Positions 60,647-64,000 of a stretch of 64,000 nt of DNA are shown in pieces. The number at the start of each line of letters is the position of its first letter. The stretch's first letter is position 1. Source of the stretch: Fulvivirga ulvae (lineage in GTDB: Bacteria > Bacteroidota > Bacteroidia > Cytophagales > Cyclobacteriaceae); NCBI RefSeq assembly GCF_021389975.1, contig NZ_CP089981.1:2133501-2197500 (forward strand), in the 5' to 3' direction. The position numbers and the translations under genes are program-made. The notes beneath the pieces are model-generated. The model was not told the origin of the DNA. It searched no databases and was given only the letters and a program-made list of their open reading frames with translations.

Positions 60647-63259
60647 ATGGCTAAGACCAAAGACGCAAAAGAAACTCCGTTAATGAAGCAGTACAACGCT
60701 ATTAAAGCGAAGTACCCGGGGGCCTTATTGCTATTCAGGGTTGGTGATTTTTATGAAACCTTTGGTGAAGATGCTGTTAAAGCCAGTAAGGTTCTGGACA
60801 TTGTATTGACCAAGCGTGCCAATGGAGCGGCTTCTCACATAGAGCTGGCAGGCTTCCCTCACCATTCACTGGACACTTATTTACCGAAACTGGTAAGGGC
60901 AGGTAATCGGGTGGCCATTTGCGATCAACTTGAAGATCCCAAGTCGGTTAAGGGTATAGTTAAAAGAGGTGTAACGGAGTTGGTTACCCCAGGCCTTTCC
61001 TTTAATGATAATGTTCTGGAGAAGAAGGCAAACAACTTTCTGGCCTCTATACACTTTTCGAAAGACCGGGCCGGAGTGGCTTTTCTGGATGTTTCTACCG
61101 GAGAATTTATGACTGCTCAAGGGTCAAAGGATTATATCTCTAAATTATTTCAGGGATTCAACCCTTCCGAGGTTATCTTCTGCAAATCTGCAAAGGAAGA
61201 TCTCAGACAGCTTTTTCAGGACGACTACAATACCTTTTCATTAGACGAGTGGATCTACAGTTTCGATTTTGGCTATGAAAAACTGACGGCCCATTTTCAA
61301 ACCACTACACTCAAAGGCTTTGGTATTGAAGGTATGGATGATGCCATTATTGCAGCCGGAGCTGTTTTGTATTATCTGGAAGAAACGGAACATCGCGAAG
61401 TAAAACATATCTCCTCAATATCCAGAATTGACGAAGACCGATACGTTTGGCTTGATAAATTTACTATTCGTAACCTGGAATTGATTTATCCACAACATGA
61501 TGGAGGTGTACCACTAATTGATATTCTGGATTGCACGGTTACGCCGATGGGTTCGCGGTTGTTGAAGAAGTGGATGGTATTACCTCTAAAGGAAATAACC
61601 ACGATCAATGAGCGATTAAACACGGTCAAAGGATTTACAGAAAACACCGATCTTCTTGATGATATTCAGCAAAACCTTAAGCAAATCGGTGACTTGGAAA
61701 GGTTAATATCCAAGGTAGCCGTTGGCCGCATTAATCCACGGGAAATGAACCAGCTCAAGAAGGCCTTAAAAAATACTTTGCCGATCAAGAAGATCCTGCA
61801 GGAGAGTAAGTTTGCAGAACTCAAAAAACTGGCGGATCAGATTAATCCCTGCGAATTCCTGCTGGAAAAAATAGAAAATGAGCTGAAAGAAGAGGTGCCG
61901 TTAACCTCCAATGTTGGCGGTTTGATCAAAGACGGCATTAATGAAGAACTGGATGAGCTGAGAAAAATAGCGTATTCTGGCAAGGATTATCTTATTCAGA
62001 TACAAAAGCGAGAAGTTGAGCGCACGGGCATTTCTTCTTTAAAAATAGCTTACAATAAAGTTTTTGGTTACTACCTCGAAGTAAGCAATGCCCATAAAGA
62101 TAAGGTACCTGGTGAATGGATCAGAAAGCAGACCCTGGTTAACGCCGAGCGATACATCACTGAGGAACTCAAGGTCTATGAAGAGAAGATTCTCAATGCA
62201 GAAGACAGGCTGTTTGTTATTGAGCAGAAATTATTCTATGAACTGGTCGTGAGTGCTGCTGATTACGTGACCCAAATACAGCAAAATGCAAGGGTTTTGG
62301 CTACCGTAGACTGTTTGAATTCTTTTGCTATCATCGCGAGGAACAACAAGTACGTAATGCCTGAGGTCAATGACTCTACTGCCATAGATATCAAAGAAGG
62401 TAGGCATCCTGTTATAGAAAAGCAGCTTCCCTTAGGTGAATCCTACATTCCCAATGATGTTTTTCTGGATAACGACCATCAGCAGATTATGGTTATAACA
62501 GGACCCAACATGGCGGGTAAGTCTGCTTTGCTCCGGCAAACAGCCTTAATTGTGCTTATGGCGCAAATGGGGTCTTTTGTACCAGCCAAACAGGCTTCGA
62601 TTGGCATGGTTGACAAAGTTTTTACCCGTGTGGGAGCCTCTGACAACCTGTCAAAAGGAGAATCAACTTTTATGGTTGAGATGACCGAAACAGCCAGCAT
62701 CCTTAACAACCTCAGTGACCGTAGCCTGGTGCTGATGGATGAGATCGGCCGGGGTACAAGTACCTATGACGGAGTCTCCATAGCCTGGTCTATAGTCGAA
62801 TTTCTGCATAACCATCAGGATTATTGTGTCAAAACATTGTTTGCCACACATTATCACGAGCTTAATCAGTTAACGGAAGACTTTCCACGTATTAAAAACT
62901 TCAATGTATCGGTAAAAGAAGTTGGCGATAAGATCATCTTTATGCGAAAGCTGAAGGAAGGTGGTAGTGAACATAGTTTTGGTATTCATGTGGCACAACT
63001 CGCTGGTATGCCGAATAAGGTAGTTATAAGAGCCAACGAGATTATGCACTTCCTGGAGAAGGATAAGCATAAAAATGACACCCGCAAAAAACTTGAGGAA
63101 GTACCAAAGGCCAATTATCAAATGAGCCTTTTTGAGGCTGATCCAAAATATAAACAAGTGCAGGAAATGATGGACACCCTTGACATCAACACCATTTCAC
63201 CGGTAGAAGCCCTTCTTAAACTTAATGAGATCAAAGTAGTACTAAAGGGCAAGGCATAA
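60647..63259 (+). CDS. mutS: DNA mismatch repair protein MutS
   Basis: About 870 residues from the ATG at 60647; an upstream TTG at 60596 is unlikely. The mismatch-contacting Phe-x-Glu motif is in RVGDFYETFGED. The ATPase shows Walker A ITGPNMAGKSALLRQTA, a signature segment SDNLSKGESTFMVEMTETAS, Walker B LVLMDEIGRGTSTYDG and TLFATHYHEL. Full length and both ends suggest a functional MutS1. recJ, its partner nuclease in some bacteria, lies 7 kb away. Confidence 0.97.
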   Translation: MAKTKDAKETPLMKQYNAIKAKYPGALLLFRVGDFYETFGEDAVKASKVLDIVLTKRANGAASHIELAGFPHHSLDTYLPKLVRAGNRVAICDQLEDPKSVKGIVKRGVTELVTPGLSFNDNVLEKKANNFLASIHFSKDRAGVAFLDVSTGEFMTAQGSKDYISKLFQGFNPSEVIFCKSAKEDLRQLFQDDYNTFSLDEWIYSFDFGYEKLTAHFQTTTLKGFGIEGMDDAIIAAGAVLYYLEETEHREVKHISSISRIDEDRYVWLDKFTIRNLELIYPQHDGGVPLIDILDCTVTPMGSRLLKKWMVLPLKEITTINERLNTVKGFTENTDLLDDIQQNLKQIGDLERLISKVAVGRINPREMNQLKKALKNTLPIKKILQESKFAELKKLADQINPCEFLLEKIENELKEEVPLTSNVGGLIKDGINEELDELRKIAYSGKDYLIQIQKREVERTGISSLKIAYNKVFGYYLEVSNAHKDKVPGEWIRKQTLVNAERYITEELKVYEEKILNAEDRLFVIEQKLFYELVVSAADYVTQIQQNARVLATVDCLNSFAIIARNNKYVMPEVNDSTAIDIKEGRHPVIEKQLPLGESYIPNDVFLDNDHQQIMVITGPNMAGKSALLRQTALIVLMAQMGSFVPAKQASIGMVDKVFTRVGASDNLSKGESTFMVEMTETASILNNLSDRSLVLMDEIGRGTSTYDGVSIAWSIVEFLHNHQDYCVKTLFATHYHELNQLTEDFPRIKNFNVSVKEVGDKIIFMRKLKEGGSEHSFGIHVAQLAGMPNKVVIRANEIMHFLEKDKHKNDTRKKLEEVPKANYQMSLFEADPKYKQVQEMMDTLDINTISPVEALLKLNEIKVVLKGKA

Positions 63260-63283
63260 CCTGAATATTCATCCGTTTATCTA

Positions 63284-63305
63284 CCTGATCCTTACGCAGA
63301 TCAGG
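63284..63305 (+). terminator. weak hairpin after mutS
   Basis: The stem CCTGATC / GATCAGG (8-nt loop) begins 25 bp after the mutS stop. The following GCAAAACCC has no T-tract, so it is a poor rho-independent terminator. Confidence 0.3.
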
Positions 63306-63402
63306 GCAAAACCCGCTATATACTACCTAAATTCAGCAAGTAACCTGGATTCCAGATATTTTAAATTAATCATTTCTTTTTACAAAAATTATCAAAATAA
63401 AA

Positions 63403-63433
63403 TTTGAATTATTCAATATGCCTATTAGATTTG
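63403..63433 (+). promoter_or_regulatory. Bacteroidota-type promoter of the PorT-like gene
   Basis: TTTG at 63403-63406 and TAGATTTG at 63426-63433 are separated by 19 bp. They match the phylum's -33 TTTG and -7 TAnnTTTG consensus at the right distance. Transcription would begin near 63440 and give a leader of about 100 nt. This is the best promoter match in the window. Confidence 0.7.
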
Positions 63434-63538
63434 CGGCCTATTAAAGCAGGGTAGTTAATAGAATAAAGAACTATGTTTTTTTATTTAATCAAATAATATT
63501 CTTATTACTTATAAAATAATAATTTAAAATTAAACAAA

Positions 63539-64000
63539 ATGAAGTTAGTCCAAGTGGTATACGCGAAAGCCTTCTTGATGTTGTTCGGTGTCTCATATGC
63601 GTTTGCGCAGGAGGAGGCGAGCAACACAATTGAATATGGGTTTAAAGCGGGTGCTGTAATGAGTGAGTTAAGTTCGTCATATCATACAGGATCCAGATTA
63701 GGTTTTACAGCCGGAGCTTTCGGTTCTTATCAGATCAATGATATGCTGGCAGTACAAGCAGAGGTAGCTTATTTTCAATCAGGAGGTACCTATTTACAAT
63801 TTAAAGATGAGTCCAGGTTTGGAGGATCATCAGATTTTTTCAACAACCATGTTAAGGATGCTTCAGTTACCCTGCACAACATTTATGTTCCTGTTCAGGC
63901 ACGTTTTGCTCCTTTCAGCAATCCTGCTTTTCCTAAATTCCTTATAGGCCCATACATGTCATACAACATTGCAGCAACGGAATCTTATCAGAAAACAGGT
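63539..64000 (+). CDS. PorT-like outer-membrane beta-barrel protein (3' end outside window)
   Basis: The ATG at 63539 gives a signal peptide (MKLVQVVYAKAFLMLFGVSY ... FAQ). The mature part shows alternating barrel strands with the typical start YGFKAGAVMSELSSSY, GFTAGAFGSYQINDMLAVQA and HNIYVPVQARFAPF, as in the OMP_b-brl_2/PorT family. Members are small outer-membrane barrels of mostly unknown role. The frame runs off the right edge. Confidence 0.85.
   Translation, partial: MKLVQVVYAKAFLMLFGVSYAFAQEEASNTIEYGFKAGAVMSELSSSYHTGSRLGFTAGAFGSYQINDMLAVQAEVAYFQSGGTYLQFKDESRFGGSSDFFNNHVKDASVTLHNIYVPVQARFAPFSNPAFPKFLIGPYMSYNIAATESYQKTG

Noticed and set aside
63260..63400. Additional small gene between mutS and the PorT-like gene
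   Set aside because: Only a short weak hairpin and AT-rich sequence are present; no frame has a start and a plausible product.

Overview
The window is chromosomal DNA from a Bacteroidota bacterium, most likely a Cytophagales-type gliding bacterium. Supporting evidence: a GldJ-type gliding/type IX secretion lipoprotein, DUF4175, DUF6443-type RHS protein, several LytS/LytTR pairs, SPOR and PorT-like proteins, almost no Shine-Dalgarno sequences, and TAnnTTTG promoter -7 elements. No rRNA, tRNA or CRISPR array was seen. Two 5' to 3' partial genes sit at the edges: a response regulator on the left and an outer-membrane barrel protein on the right.

Layout. (1) 1-7.7 kb: a histidine kinase/LytTR regulator operon, a tiny lipoprotein, an unrecognised protein, an acyl-CoA synthetase and a large TPR protein. 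(2) 7.7-8.06 kb: a gene-free stretch with an AT-only tract and about ten DnaA-box-like nonamers, three of them exact TTWTNCACA, which I read as the chromosomal replication origin. (3) 8.06-17.7 kb: a minus-strand block with an Ig-like lipoprotein, a methyltransferase, mnmG (gidA), two perfect parS palindromes, ybeY, an RsbW-like kinase and a DUF4175 coiled-coil protein. DnaA boxes, mnmG and parS lying within 5 kb of each other is the classic signature of an origin region. (4) 17-27.3 kb: small genes, comF, a 1.5 kb ORF-less stretch, gldJ, a LytS/LytTR pair and mfd.

(5) 27.5-45.9 kb: a polymorphic toxin island. A three-gene operon (SpvB/RHS-like secreted protein, small secreted protein, 2,615-residue RHS protein) ends in a C-terminal EndoU-type RNase domain. 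It is followed by a graveyard of C-terminal cassettes: an immunity gene, the fossil tail of a second EndoU toxin, two further homologous immunity genes, a displaced PD-(D/E)xK nuclease cassette that repeats about 390 bp of the RHS pretoxin region, its probable immunity gene, unknown genes, a frameshifted TPR gene cut by an IS407-group IS3 element, and a truncated third toxin tail. The repeat plus distinct tails suggest toxin-tip replacement by recombination.

(6) 46-64 kb: mostly housekeeping and signalling genes: a DinB-like protein, a MacB-type permease, a recJ-lptB-GH3 block, a SPOR protein, fumC, a LiaF/LytS/LytTR operon, an S8 lipoprotein protease, a SpoU rRNA/tRNA methyltransferase, mutS and the partial barrel protein. 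Functional calls rest on motifs read by eye; no database search was possible.
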